Origin: Proteobacteria bacterium ST_bin14
GTDB taxonomy: Bacteria; Pseudomonadota; Alphaproteobacteria; Sphingomonadales; Sphingomonadaceae
DNA length: 64,000 nucleotides
Assembly: GCA_002083655.1 (NCBI GenBank)
Contig: MSXR01000016.1
Span: 1-64,000 of the forward strand
Reading direction: 5' to 3'
Shown here in pieces: positions 8,522-16,539 of the stretch (the first letter of the stretch is position 1; every line of letters begins with the position of its first letter). A model generated the notes under the pieces. It did no database searches. It saw nothing but the letters and a program-made list of their open reading frames with translations, and was not told the origin of the DNA. The translations under genes were made by a program, and so were the position numbers.

Positions 8522-8559
8522 CATTTCCTTTCACTGTGCGCCGCGATAAACGCCATAGC

Positions 8560-9006
8560 ATGACACCCAAATTTCTCGGCCAAGCGAGCGCCCTGCCTGA
8601 CTCACCCGAAGCGGCAACGCTGGATTACGTCCCCAATCCGCGCCCAGGCAGCCCGTATATGGTGCGGTTCGTCTGTCCCGAATTTACCTCGCTGTGCCCG
8701 GTAACGGCGCAGCCGGATTTTGCGCATCTGGTGATCGATTATGTGCCCGGGGCAACGATCGTCGAATCCAAGTCGCTGAAGCTTTTTCTGGGCGCGTTCC
8801 GCAACCATCAAGCATTTCATGAAGATTGCACGGTTGGTATTGGCCAGCGATTGACGGCGGAAATGCAGCCCGCGTGGTTGCGGATCGGCGGCTATTGGTA
8901 TCCGCGGGGCGGCATTCCGATTGATGTCTTCTGGCAAACCGGCGCGCCTCCCAAAGGCGTCTGGATTCCAGCGCAAGATGTGCCGGGCTATCGTGGGCGC
9001 GGATAA
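8560..9006 (+). CDS. queF: NADPH-dependent 7-cyano-7-deazaguanine reductase
   Basis: Reduces preQ0 to preQ1 in queuosine biosynthesis. It is the short, unimodular type (148 residues). The catalytic cysteine is in FTSLCPVTAQPDF, and the QueF signature ESKSLKLFLGAFRNH is intact, as is the conserved FHEDC. ATG 8560 is preferred to the upstream GTG 8536, which would reach back into the photolyase promoter. No other queuosine genes are adjacent. Confidence 0.93.
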   Translation: MTPKFLGQASALPDSPEAATLDYVPNPRPGSPYMVRFVCPEFTSLCPVTAQPDFAHLVIDYVPGATIVESKSLKLFLGAFRNHQAFHEDCTVGIGQRLTAEMQPAWLRIGGYWYPRGGIPIDVFWQTGAPPKGVWIPAQDVPGYRGRG

Positions 9007-9030
9007 GCCCGCCAGCGCAACCTCCTCAAT

Positions 9031-9054
9031 GTTGCAATGCAACATAAGTGCAAC
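9031..9054. promoter_or_regulatory. Palindrome with repeated TGCAAC half-sites
   Basis: GTTGCA-A-TGCAAC (9031-9043) is a perfect 13-bp palindrome, and a third half-site TGCAAC follows at 9049-9054. It lies 77-100 bp before the glycosyltransferase start, in the only intergenic space between queF and that gene. This is the arrangement expected for a repressor or activator operator; the regulator is unknown. Confidence 0.35.
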
Positions 9055-9130
9055 CAAATTCGCGCGCACCCGTTAAGGTCAACGAAGGGCGGCTCTGTTG
9101 CCCAACATTGGCTCGTGAAAGGTCGCGCAA

Positions 9131-11419
9131 ATGGTGCAGGTTGTTAACCGGCTATCCGGGTCCGATGGGCATGCGATCAATCATCTGGTGCTGATTGGAA
9201 ATTTCCTGCCGCGCCAATGTGGCTTGGCCACATACACCACCGATACATTTGAAGCGTTAAAGGCCGAGTTTCCCAAGCTCGATGTTGATGTCTACGCGAT
9301 GGACGATCATCCTGGCCGGTATGATTACCCGCCGGAGGTAACGGCAAGCATCGCCCAACAGGACTTATCCGCCTATCTGGCGGCTGCTCGGGCGATCGAA
9401 GCGAGCGGCGCTCAGGCAGTGTGGCTTCAGCATGAATATGGCATTTTCGGCGGCAAGGCTGGCGAGTTCATCCTCACCCTGCTCGACCGGATTTCGCTGC
9501 CCGTAATCGTCACGCTCCACACGATCCTGGAGAAGCCAAGCCCTGATGAGCGCCGGGTGATGGAAGGGTTGTTGCGCCGCTGCGCAAGAGTCATCGTGAT
9601 GGCCGAACGCGGGCGCGAGATTTTGCACAGGGTGCACGGTTTTGGCGGCAAGGCAGTGGTCATGATTCCGCACGGCGTGCCTGATCGCCCCTTTGCCGAT
9701 CCTGACAGCTTCAAACCACGGTTCGGGTGGGAAGGTCGCAAAACCGTGCTCACCTTTGGCCTGCTTGCCCCCAATAAGGGCATTGAAACGATGATCGACG
9801 CTATGCCGGCGATCGTCGCGGCACAGCCGGACGCGCTGTACATCGTGTTGGGCGCAACGCATCCCAACCTTGTTGCGCATGAAGGCGAGGCATATCGTGA
9901 CCGCCTAAAGGCACAGGCGGCGGCGCGCGGGGTGATGGGCCATGTCGAATTTGTCGACGCCTTTGTCGAACATGATCACCTGATTGATTATCTTCAGGCC
10001 GCAGACGTTTACGCCACCCCCTATATCAATCCGGCCCAGATCACGTCTGGAACACTTTCCTACGCGATCGGCGTGGGTAAAGCAGTGGTATCAACGCCGT
10101 ATGTTCACGCGACCGAAATACTGGCTGACGGCCACGGCGTGCTGGTCGATTTTGGGGATGACGCGGCGTTCGCGCGTGAGATTATCGCGTTGCTGGGCAA
10201 TGACGGCAACCGCAGTCGGCTGTCTGCACGTGCCTATGCTCGCGGCCGGACGATGATCTGGTCCAAACTCGCTGACACCGCGATGGGTGAGATCGTGGAA
10301 ATGGTTGCGGCCAAGCCGCTGCGGATCGCACATCCTAGCGCGGCGCATATTCCGCTCACGCCTGATTTCGCTGCCGTTGAGCGGATGAGCGATTCGACCG
10401 GCATGCTACAGCACTCAATTTTTTCGATCCCTGATCGCCGCCATGGATATTGCATTGACGATAATGCCCGCGCGCTGATGCTGGTCGGCCGGATGGCGGG
10501 ACTGGATGATGTCGCGCGCGATAAATGGACCACTATCTACGCTTCGTTTATCCAATATGCCTGGAACGCGGAGGCGCAACGGTTTCGCAATTTCATGAAT
10601 TTCGATCGTAGCTGGTGTGAGGAATTCGGGTCTGAAGATTCCAATGGCCGCACCTTGTGGGCCCTGGCTACTACGGCGCGGACGGCCGTGGCGCGCAAGC
10701 ACCGTGATTGGGCGGTTCAGATGTTTGACATGACTGCGTCCATGGCGCTCGATCTGGGGAGTCCGCGCGCGCAGGCATTTGCGATGTTGGGTGCAGCGGA
10801 AATGCTGGCCTGCCATCCAGGCCATGGTCTGGCGGAGACGATCATTCAGCGGTTTAGCGCCGATCATCTGGCGCTGCTGGCTGATGCGCGGCGCCCCGAA
10901 TGGGAATGGTTCGAAATCGTGCTAGCCTATGACAATGCCCGATTGCCTGAGGCGATGATGCGCGCCGGAATGGCGCTAGGCCGCAGCGATTTGATCGAAA
11001 CGGGCGTGAAGGCGCTTGACTGGATCGTGGCACGGCAGACCTCGCCTGAGGGCCGGTTTCGTGCAGTGGGCACTGAAAGCTTTGGTCGCGCCTATGCAGC
11101 GCCCTTGCCATTCGATCAGCAGCCGCTGGAGGCGCAAGCAACCGTAGAGGCTTGTGCCGTGGCCTATGAAGCAACGCAGGATAGTCGTTGGCTTGACGAG
11201 GCAAACCGCGCTTATCGATGGTTTTTAGGTTTGAATGACATGGATTTGCCGCTGACAACTGTACAAGATGGTGGCTGCTTCGATGGGCTCACGCCGACGG
11301 GCATCAACCGGAACCAGGGAGCGGAATCGATTTTGGCGCTGCAATTGGCGTCCTGCACCATATCATCGCTTTCTAAACTGGTCGGAAGCGTGGCAGGACC
11401 AACCCACGCCGTCGCCTAG
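9131..11419 (+). CDS. GT4-type glycosyltransferase fused to a glycosidase-like domain
   Basis: A 762-residue two-domain cytoplasmic protein. Residues about 15-385 form a GT-B glycosyltransferase of family 4 type: GNFLPRQCGLATYT at the N-terminus, TFGLLAPNKGIETMIDA, and the nucleotide-sugar region VYATPYINPAQITSG. Residues about 390-750 form an alpha/alpha-barrel glycosidase-like domain (GYCIDDNARALM, WFLGLNDM). No signal peptide is seen. The following gene is a GH130 enzyme. GT4 plus glycosidase-like plus GH130 is a recurring set that suggests building and phosphorolytic turnover of a mannose-containing oligosaccharide, but the substrate is inference. The start is ATG 9131 with GAAAGG upstream. 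Confidence 0.8.
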   Translation: MVQVVNRLSGSDGHAINHLVLIGNFLPRQCGLATYTTDTFEALKAEFPKLDVDVYAMDDHPGRYDYPPEVTASIAQQDLSAYLAAARAIEASGAQAVWLQHEYGIFGGKAGEFILTLLDRISLPVIVTLHTILEKPSPDERRVMEGLLRRCARVIVMAERGREILHRVHGFGGKAVVMIPHGVPDRPFADPDSFKPRFGWEGRKTVLTFGLLAPNKGIETMIDAMPAIVAAQPDALYIVLGATHPNLVAHEGEAYRDRLKAQAAARGVMGHVEFVDAFVEHDHLIDYLQAADVYATPYINPAQITSGTLSYAIGVGKAVVSTPYVHATEILADGHGVLVDFGDDAAFAREIIALLGNDGNRSRLSARAYARGRTMIWSKLADTAMGEIVEMVAAKPLRIAHPSAAHIPLTPDFAAVERMSDSTGMLQHSIFSIPDRRHGYCIDDNARALMLVGRMAGLDDVARDKWTTIYASFIQYAWNAEAQRFRNFMNFDRSWCEEFGSEDSNGRTLWALATTARTAVARKHRDWAVQMFDMTASMALDLGSPRAQAFAMLGAAEMLACHPGHGLAETIIQRFSADHLALLADARRPEWEWFEIVLAYDNARLPEAMMRAGMALGRSDLIETGVKALDWIVARQTSPEGRFRAVGTESFGRAYAAPLPFDQQPLEAQATVEACAVAYEATQDSRWLDEANRAYRWFLGLNDMDLPLTTVQDGGCFDGLTPTGINRNQGAESILALQLASCTISSLSKLVGSVAGPTHAVA

Positions 11420-11472
11420 CCCAACGGGGTGCGGGTCGCCGTGGTATCTTGATCTCGGGGGCAAGGCGACCA

Positions 11473-12756
11473 GTGCTGGAAGTTTTTAACCATCGTTTGC
11501 GGCTACATGCAGATCCTTCTCGGGTCGTGGTGCGCCCATTTCACCTTGCCTGGCAGGCAAGCGGCGGTGCGCCCAGCCGCACCGAACGCCTTGTCCACGA
11601 AGTGCTGGCGATGAGCCGCGAACAAACCCGAGCCGAGCTGGAGGTTGTGCTTAAGGATTTTGAGGCGCGCCATTGGCAAACGCGTCGGGTGTTCATGACC
11701 CGTTATGAAGAGATTGAGGACAGGCTGGGCCTCGACGGCAGCGAGATCAGCGATGAGAAGCGCCAGCTGATTGGTGCCTATTTCTGCCACGAATATAGCT
11801 ATGCCGCCGCCGCGCTGATGAACCCCAGCGCCGTCCCGCATTTTGACCAGACCGGCATGCCAGCAGGGTCGATGCGCATCTTGATGTCAATGCGCGCCGT
11901 GGGCGAGGGGCACATATCGTCAATCGCCTTTCGCGAAGGCATTATTACTGACAAGAACAAGCTGAAGCTTGCCCCGGAACCTCCTTTCGCGACTGCCACC
12001 GACACCAATGATGGCGACGAACTGGCCATGCCGGAGGGGCCGGTGACGGTTCATCGCCACCGCGATTCGACGCTTTCGGGCACCGTTATTTTCCCGATTA
12101 CCCAGGCGCAGTCCAAGGGGTTGGAGGATCTGCGACTGGTACAATTCACCCATGACGATGGTAGTCTGGAATGGCTGGGTACTTACACCGCCTATAATGG
12201 ATCCATGATTCAGTCAGAGCTGTTACGAACGCGCGATTTTCGGGCGTTTGATCTGGTGCCAATGAGCGGCAGCGCGGCGCGAAACAAGGGCATGGCGCTG
12301 TTCCCGCGCAAGATTGATGGCCAATATATGATGATTGGTCGGCAGGACGGCGAAAACCTGTTCCTGCTGCGATCGGACACGCTGACGCATTGGGAAGAGG
12401 GTGAGCGGTTGCTGGAACCGCGCTACCCGTGGGAGCTTGTGCAGATCGGCAATTGCGGTCCGCCAATTGAGCTGGACGAGGGGTGGCTGCTGCTGACCCA
12501 TGGCGTGGGTGCGATGCGCAAATACTCCATTGGCGCGGTGCTGCTCGACAAGGCTGATCCGTCAAAGGTGATTGGCCGCACGCGCGAACCTATCCTCGCC
12601 GCCGCTGATCAGGACCGCGAGGGCTATGTGCCCAATGTCGTCTATAGTTGCGGCGCGATCCGCCACGGGGGCACGCTGTTCCTGCCCTATGGTGTGGCGG
12701 ACAGCTCGGTTGCCTTTGCCTTCATCCCGATCAGCGCGCTGCTCAGCCACATGTGA
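11473..12756 (+). CDS. GH130-family mannoside phosphorylase/hydrolase
   Basis: About 427 residues, five-bladed beta-propeller family GH130. Recognisable family stretches are RVVVRPF near the N-terminus, EDLRLVQF, WLGTYTAYNG, GRQDGENLFLL, GPPIELDEGWLLLTHG and PYGVADSSVAFA. GH130 enzymes are mostly beta-mannoside phosphorylases, with some hydrolases; which one this is cannot be read here. I use GTG 11473, with AAGG six nt upstream; a TTG at 11449 in the same frame lacks a Shine-Dalgarno. It lies 53 bp after the glycosyltransferase and is probably cotranscribed. Confidence 0.85.
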   Translation: MLEVFNHRLRLHADPSRVVVRPFHLAWQASGGAPSRTERLVHEVLAMSREQTRAELEVVLKDFEARHWQTRRVFMTRYEEIEDRLGLDGSEISDEKRQLIGAYFCHEYSYAAAALMNPSAVPHFDQTGMPAGSMRILMSMRAVGEGHISSIAFREGIITDKNKLKLAPEPPFATATDTNDGDELAMPEGPVTVHRHRDSTLSGTVIFPITQAQSKGLEDLRLVQFTHDDGSLEWLGTYTAYNGSMIQSELLRTRDFRAFDLVPMSGSAARNKGMALFPRKIDGQYMMIGRQDGENLFLLRSDTLTHWEEGERLLEPRYPWELVQIGNCGPPIELDEGWLLLTHGVGAMRKYSIGAVLLDKADPSKVIGRTREPILAAADQDREGYVPNVVYSCGAIRHGGTLFLPYGVADSSVAFAFIPISALLSHM

Positions 12757-12838
12757 TCACGCCGATTTGTTTCGCGATCATGGGTTGGGCTGATATGATC
12801 GACCAAGGCCGCGCTATGATCGGTAGGGGGAGAGGAAT

Positions 12839-13312
12839 ATGATGCTGAAGTCATTCATCACGCTTGGGGTCCTGATGACGTTGGGCACCGCACCGGCGCT
12901 TGCCCATGATGCCGCGGTTGAGGCACCGATCACGCAGTTTCTGGAGGCATTTAACAAGGGCGATATGGCGGCTGCAGCGGCCACCCATGCGGATGATGCG
13001 CATATAACCGATGAAGTTGCGCCATATTTTTGGGGCGGGCATGATGTGGTGAAGCGCTGGGCTGATGATTATGCCAAGGACGCGGCGGCACGGGGCATCA
13101 CCAACCCCAAGGTCGTGCTCGGCGGGGTGACGCGCGAGCTGGTGGCGGGCGACCGCGCTTATGTGATTGCCCCGTCAACCTACACCTTCACCCTAAAGGG
13201 CGTGCCGATGCGCGAAGTGGCACAGATGACCTTTGCGCTGCGCAAGCTGGCAGCGGGATGGAAAATCGTCGCCTGGACCTGGACGGGGCCGGATGCGACG
13301 CCGGTGAAGTGA
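12839..13312 (+). CDS. Secreted SnoaL/NTF2-like protein
   Basis: A 157-residue protein with a clear Sec signal peptide (cleavage near APALAHDAA) and one NTF2-like cone domain (ITQFLEAFNKGDMAAAAATH, WGGHDVVKRWADDY, GWKIVAWTWTG). Such domains bind small molecules, or are ketosteroid isomerase-like enzymes or accessory proteins. The catalytic identity cannot be told. GAGAGG precedes two adjacent ATGs (12839 and 12842). It is coupled to the next gene by a GTGA overlap. Confidence 0.8.
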   Translation: MMLKSFITLGVLMTLGTAPALAHDAAVEAPITQFLEAFNKGDMAAAAATHADDAHITDEVAPYFWGGHDVVKRWADDYAKDAAARGITNPKVVLGGVTRELVAGDRAYVIAPSTYTFTLKGVPMREVAQMTFALRKLAAGWKIVAWTWTGPDATPVK

Positions 13313-13707
13313 CGGCAGGCGCCGGCGATGATGATCCCGCACCGGTCTATGTGTCGATCACCGGGCTTCGGCTGAAAACGGCATTCCATGCGGCGTGGTT
13401 CTGGTGGCATGCCATCCGGTCGATGATGCAGGCGCAGGCCGCGCCGGGCAATCTGCGCGCAGAGGCACGGGCGATTGGCGGGGTGCAGCATACACTGACG
13501 GTGTGGACGAATCGCGCGGCCATGCGCCGCTTCCTCATCACCGGTGCCCATGCCAAGGCGATGCGCGCTTTTCCGCGCATCGCGACAGGGTCAACCTTTG
13601 GCTTTGAGACAGATAGCGTGCCGGACTGGGGCGACATCCACCGGCTATGGCACGAACGCGGCATCGTTTACGGGGAGCGCCAGACGGAGCCTGAATCGAC
13701 CAATTAA
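13309..13707 (+). CDS. Predicted alpha/beta-barrel protein (monooxygenase/DUF3291-like)
   Basis: A 132-residue cytoplasmic protein without signal or membrane segments. The pattern (VYVSITGLRL, HTLTVWTNRAAMRRFL, HAKAMRAFPRIATGSTFGFE) resembles ferredoxin-like dimeric alpha/beta-barrel proteins such as antibiotic-biosynthesis monooxygenases and DUF3291. No catalytic residue can be assigned. The GTG at 13309 overlaps the stop of the upstream secreted protein, so the pair is coupled. Confidence 0.6.
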   Translation: MTAGAGDDDPAPVYVSITGLRLKTAFHAAWFWWHAIRSMMQAQAAPGNLRAEARAIGGVQHTLTVWTNRAAMRRFLITGAHAKAMRAFPRIATGSTFGFETDSVPDWGDIHRLWHERGIVYGERQTEPESTN

Positions 13708-13769
13708 TTTCGTTCATGCAACGTATAGGTGATTTGGGTTGTTATGGGGTGATCATCAAGGAGAGTAGC

Positions 13770-14303
13770 ATGACCAAATTCACACGTATCGCCGCCGCAA
13801 TCGCCACATCCTGCCTGGCGTTGTCGACCCCCGTGCTCGCGCAGACCGCCCAGCAGGACCAGCGTTTTCAGGCCGCGCAGCAGCGTTTCCAGAACGAAAT
13901 GCAGATATTTCGCACCGAATTTGATCGCTATCAGGCATCACGCAACAACCGGTCGAGCTTTAACGATCCCCGCAACAACGACCCACGGTACAATGATCCG
14001 CGTTACGCGGACCGCGACGAAAATGGTTATGATGCCGCACGCTATTATCGCGATGGCCCGAATTATCAGGAGCGTGTGCTCGCGCAGGATGACCGCGTTT
14101 ATCGCGGCAATGACGGGCGCTATTATTGCCGCCGCAACGATGGCACGACCGGCTTGATCATCGGCGCAATTGGCGGCGGTGTTCTGGGCAATGTGATCGA
14201 CGGTGGGCGTTCGCGCGCGGTTGGCACGCTGCTCGGCGGCGCGCTGGGCGCAGTGGCTGGCAAGGCGATCGACCAGAATGGGTCACAGGTTCGCTGCCGG
14301 TAA
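13770..14303 (+). CDS. Secreted glycine-zipper (17-kDa antigen-like) protein
   Basis: 177 residues, preceded by a good AAGGAG seven nt before ATG 13770. Signal peptide cleaved near PVLAQTAQQ. It continues with a Gln/Arg-rich helix, a short DPR(Y/N)ND repeat patch, and a C-terminal glycine-zipper hairpin (GLIIGAIGGGVLGNVIDGG, LLGGALGAVAGKAID). Proteins of this shape sit in the outer envelope. It stands alone as a transcription unit. Confidence 0.8.
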   Translation: MTKFTRIAAAIATSCLALSTPVLAQTAQQDQRFQAAQQRFQNEMQIFRTEFDRYQASRNNRSSFNDPRNNDPRYNDPRYADRDENGYDAARYYRDGPNYQERVLAQDDRVYRGNDGRYYCRRNDGTTGLIIGAIGGGVLGNVIDGGRSRAVGTLLGGALGAVAGKAIDQNGSQVRCR

Positions 14304-14612
14304 GCGAGCGCATAGCGCCAACGACCACCTGATCCGTCATGCTGAGCTTGTTTCCGCATCCACCGCGCACCAATGGCTGTACTGGCTGTGGCGCGGTGGA
14401 TGCTGAACGAGGTTGATGCTGAACGAGGTTGATGCCCGGCTGATGCTGCCCAACTCCCTTCCCCGGCGCAGGCCGGGGCCAGTCGCGGTGGTGCTGGCAT
14501 AGTGGCGTAGCGAGAGCCATTGCCGTATCCGGACTGGACCCCGGCCTGCGCCGGGGAGGGGCGGGGATTGCCGAGTGGGATGCCGACCGGGCCCCCGGCT
14601 TCGTTCCGCTGC
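14304..14612. repeat. Mosaic of palindromic intergenic repeats
   Basis: The convergent gap is almost wholly repeat. GCATCCACCGCGC (14356-14368) pairs with GCGCGGTGGATGC (14391-14403); GATGCTGAACGAGGTT is tandemly duplicated (14399-14430); CCCGGCGCAGGCCGGGG (14462-14478) pairs with CCCCGGCCTGCGCCGGGG (14539-14556). GTCATGCTGAGCTTGTTTC at 14337 is a cousin of GTCATGCCGAACTCGTTTC at 23116. Elements look nested in or abutted to one another. No gene. Confidence 0.8.
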
Positions 14613-16262
14613 TTACCGCCCTTTGAACAACCCGCCCAGCACGCCGCGCACAAGGCCGCCGATTAGGCCGCCGCTGCTTGATCCCCTTTTGCTGCCGGTG
14701 CCGAACACCTGTTTGGCCACTTCATTCGCTACGGTCCGGGTGATCGTGGTTGTCGCCGTGCGCGTGGCGGAGCTGGCGATTTTTGCCCAGGGGCTGTTGG
14801 CGGCTGCCTTTGCCGCCTCACGTTCCTGCCGTGCGGCTTCCTTTTCGGCCGTGATCCGTGCGCGTTCTGCATCCTTGGCAGTGCGGGCATCGACCTTGGC
14901 TTGCGCCGCCGCGGCTTTCTCGGCTTCGCTTGCGGCTTTGGCCTCGGCAGCGGCGGCGGATGCCTCTGCAGCTTTGGTTGAAAGCAATTCCTCTGCCGAT
15001 TCGGCATCGATCAGCGTGTCATATTTCTCGCCAATTGCGTCAGTGGCCACCATCACGCCACGTTCCTTGGCGTCTAGCGGGCCGACGCGCGACGATGGCG
15101 GCTTGATCAGTGTGCGCTCAACCGGCGACGGCGCGCCGTCTGGCTGAAGCAATGATACCAAAGCCTCGCCCACTTTCAGCTCGGTGATAACGGTTTCGAC
15201 ATCGACGCCGGGATTGGCGCGGAACGTGGTCGCAGCCGATTTGACCGCTGCCTGATCACGCGGGGTGAAGGCGCGCAATGCATGTTGCACTCGGTTGCCG
15301 AGCTGGCCGGCGACGGTGTCGGGAATGTCGATCGGGTTTTGGGTGATGAAATAGACGCCGACGCCTTTCGACCGGATCAGCCGCACGACCTGTTCGATCT
15401 TCTCGAGCAGCGCCTTGGGCGCATCGTTGAACAGCAGATGCGCTTCATCAAAAAAGAAGCACAGCACCGGCTTGTCGGGGTCGCCAATCTCTGGGAGGTG
15501 CTCAAACAGTTCGCTCAACAGCCACAGCAGAAAGGTGGAATATAGCTTGGGGCTTTGCATCAGCTTGGCGGCGGCAAGCACGTTAACGACGCCCCGGCCC
15601 TTGTCATCACACGCAATGAAATCTGCCATGGCGAGCGCGGGTTCACCAAAGAAATGTTCGCCGCCCTGCGCGCGGAGTTGCAGCAGCGATCGCTGGATTG
15701 TGCCGATGCTGGCCTTTGACATATTGCCATAGGTGGTGGTGAGCTCATCAGCGCGGGTGGCGCAGTGCGCGAGCATCGCTTGCAGATCGTCAAGATCCAG
15801 CAGCAACAGCCCTTCCTTATCGGCGACGGTGAAGGCGATCGTCAGCACGCCTTCCTGCACCTCGTTCAAGTCCATCAGCCGCGCGAGCAGTAACGGCCCC
15901 ATCTCGCTGATCGTGGTGCGAATGGGGTGGCCCTGTTCGCCGAACAAATCCCAGAACTGCACCGGGGTGTCGGCATAGGCCCAGCTGTCATAGCCAATCT
16001 CCTTGGCGCGCGCGGCGAACACATCGTGCATCTTGGCCGTGGGCGAACCAGCCATGGCGAGGCCCGCGAGATCGCCCTTCACGTCGGCCACGAAACACGG
16101 CACGCCAACCGCGGAAAACCCCTCGATAATGCCCTGCACCGTCACCGTCTTGCCGGTGCCGGTCGCGCCCGCGATCAGCCCGTGGCGATTGGCGCGTTTC
16201 AGTTCCAGCGCTTGCGGCTTGCTGCCGCCCGTTCCGATAAAGATGCTGGTGCTGTCTGCCAT
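14613..16262 (-). CDS. HerA-like ATPase of the DUF853 family
   Basis: A 549-residue P-loop ATPase. Walker A GATGTGKT is near residue 35, Walker B is FFFDEAHLLF, and the sensor region is GVYFITQNPIDIP. These mark the FtsK/HerA superfamily clade DUF853 (YjgR-like). A charged Ala/Lys/Glu-rich coiled coil (about 420-500) and a Gly-rich C-terminus follow. Bacterial members are poorly characterised; DNA translocation is the family inference. ATG 16262 is chosen because GGGG lies six nt before it; in-frame ATGs at 16268 and 16274 are weaker. Monocistronic by context. Confidence 0.85.
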   Translation of the reverse strand: MADSTSIFIGTGGSKPQALELKRANRHGLIAGATGTGKTVTVQGIIEGFSAVGVPCFVADVKGDLAGLAMAGSPTAKMHDVFAARAKEIGYDSWAYADTPVQFWDLFGEQGHPIRTTISEMGPLLLARLMDLNEVQEGVLTIAFTVADKEGLLLLDLDDLQAMLAHCATRADELTTTYGNMSKASIGTIQRSLLQLRAQGGEHFFGEPALAMADFIACDDKGRGVVNVLAAAKLMQSPKLYSTFLLWLLSELFEHLPEIGDPDKPVLCFFFDEAHLLFNDAPKALLEKIEQVVRLIRSKGVGVYFITQNPIDIPDTVAGQLGNRVQHALRAFTPRDQAAVKSAATTFRANPGVDVETVITELKVGEALVSLLQPDGAPSPVERTLIKPPSSRVGPLDAKERGVMVATDAIGEKYDTLIDAESAEELLSTKAAEASAAAAEAKAASEAEKAAAAQAKVDARTAKDAERARITAEKEAARQEREAAKAAANSPWAKIASSATRTATTTITRTVANEVAKQVFGTGSKRGSSSGGLIGGLVRGVLGGLFKGR

Positions 16263-16480
16263 GTTCATCCCCATTTGTGTCGCATCGACAACAATTGTCC
16301 GCCACTCAGTCCGGTGCGGACTGAGCCTGTCGAATCCTTGCCCTGCTTTTTGCCAGTCGACAACAACGACAGCCTTTCCACAAGCTCGACGGCGAACAGG
16401 TGGGAGATCGCCCGCCCCGGAGGCGCGTTCTCTCTGGCCTGACCACTGATCGCGCGCTGTTTCGGATCGCGGCTAAACAC
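16263..16480. other. Intergenic gap with a short hairpin repeat
   Basis: No gene seen. It includes CTCAGTCCG-GTG-CGGACTGAG (about 16305-16325), a perfect 9-bp stem, followed by CCTGTCGAATCC and CACAAGCTCGACGGCGAACAGG. This is the same kind of palindromic repeat vocabulary found in other gaps of the window. Confidence 0.6.
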
Positions 16481-16515
16481 GAAAACGCCGCCCGCCTCTG
16501 GTGAGGCGAAGCGGC
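16481..16515 (-). terminator. Rho-independent terminator of the protease gene
   Basis: Read leftward, GCCGCTTCGCCTC-ACCA-GAGGCGGGCGGC forms a strong stem followed by GTTTTCG. It begins about 25 bp after the stop of the Do-type protease, the expected place for its terminator. Confidence 0.7.
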
Positions 16516-16539
16516 GCAAACGTTCGCGCTGGCGGTCCG

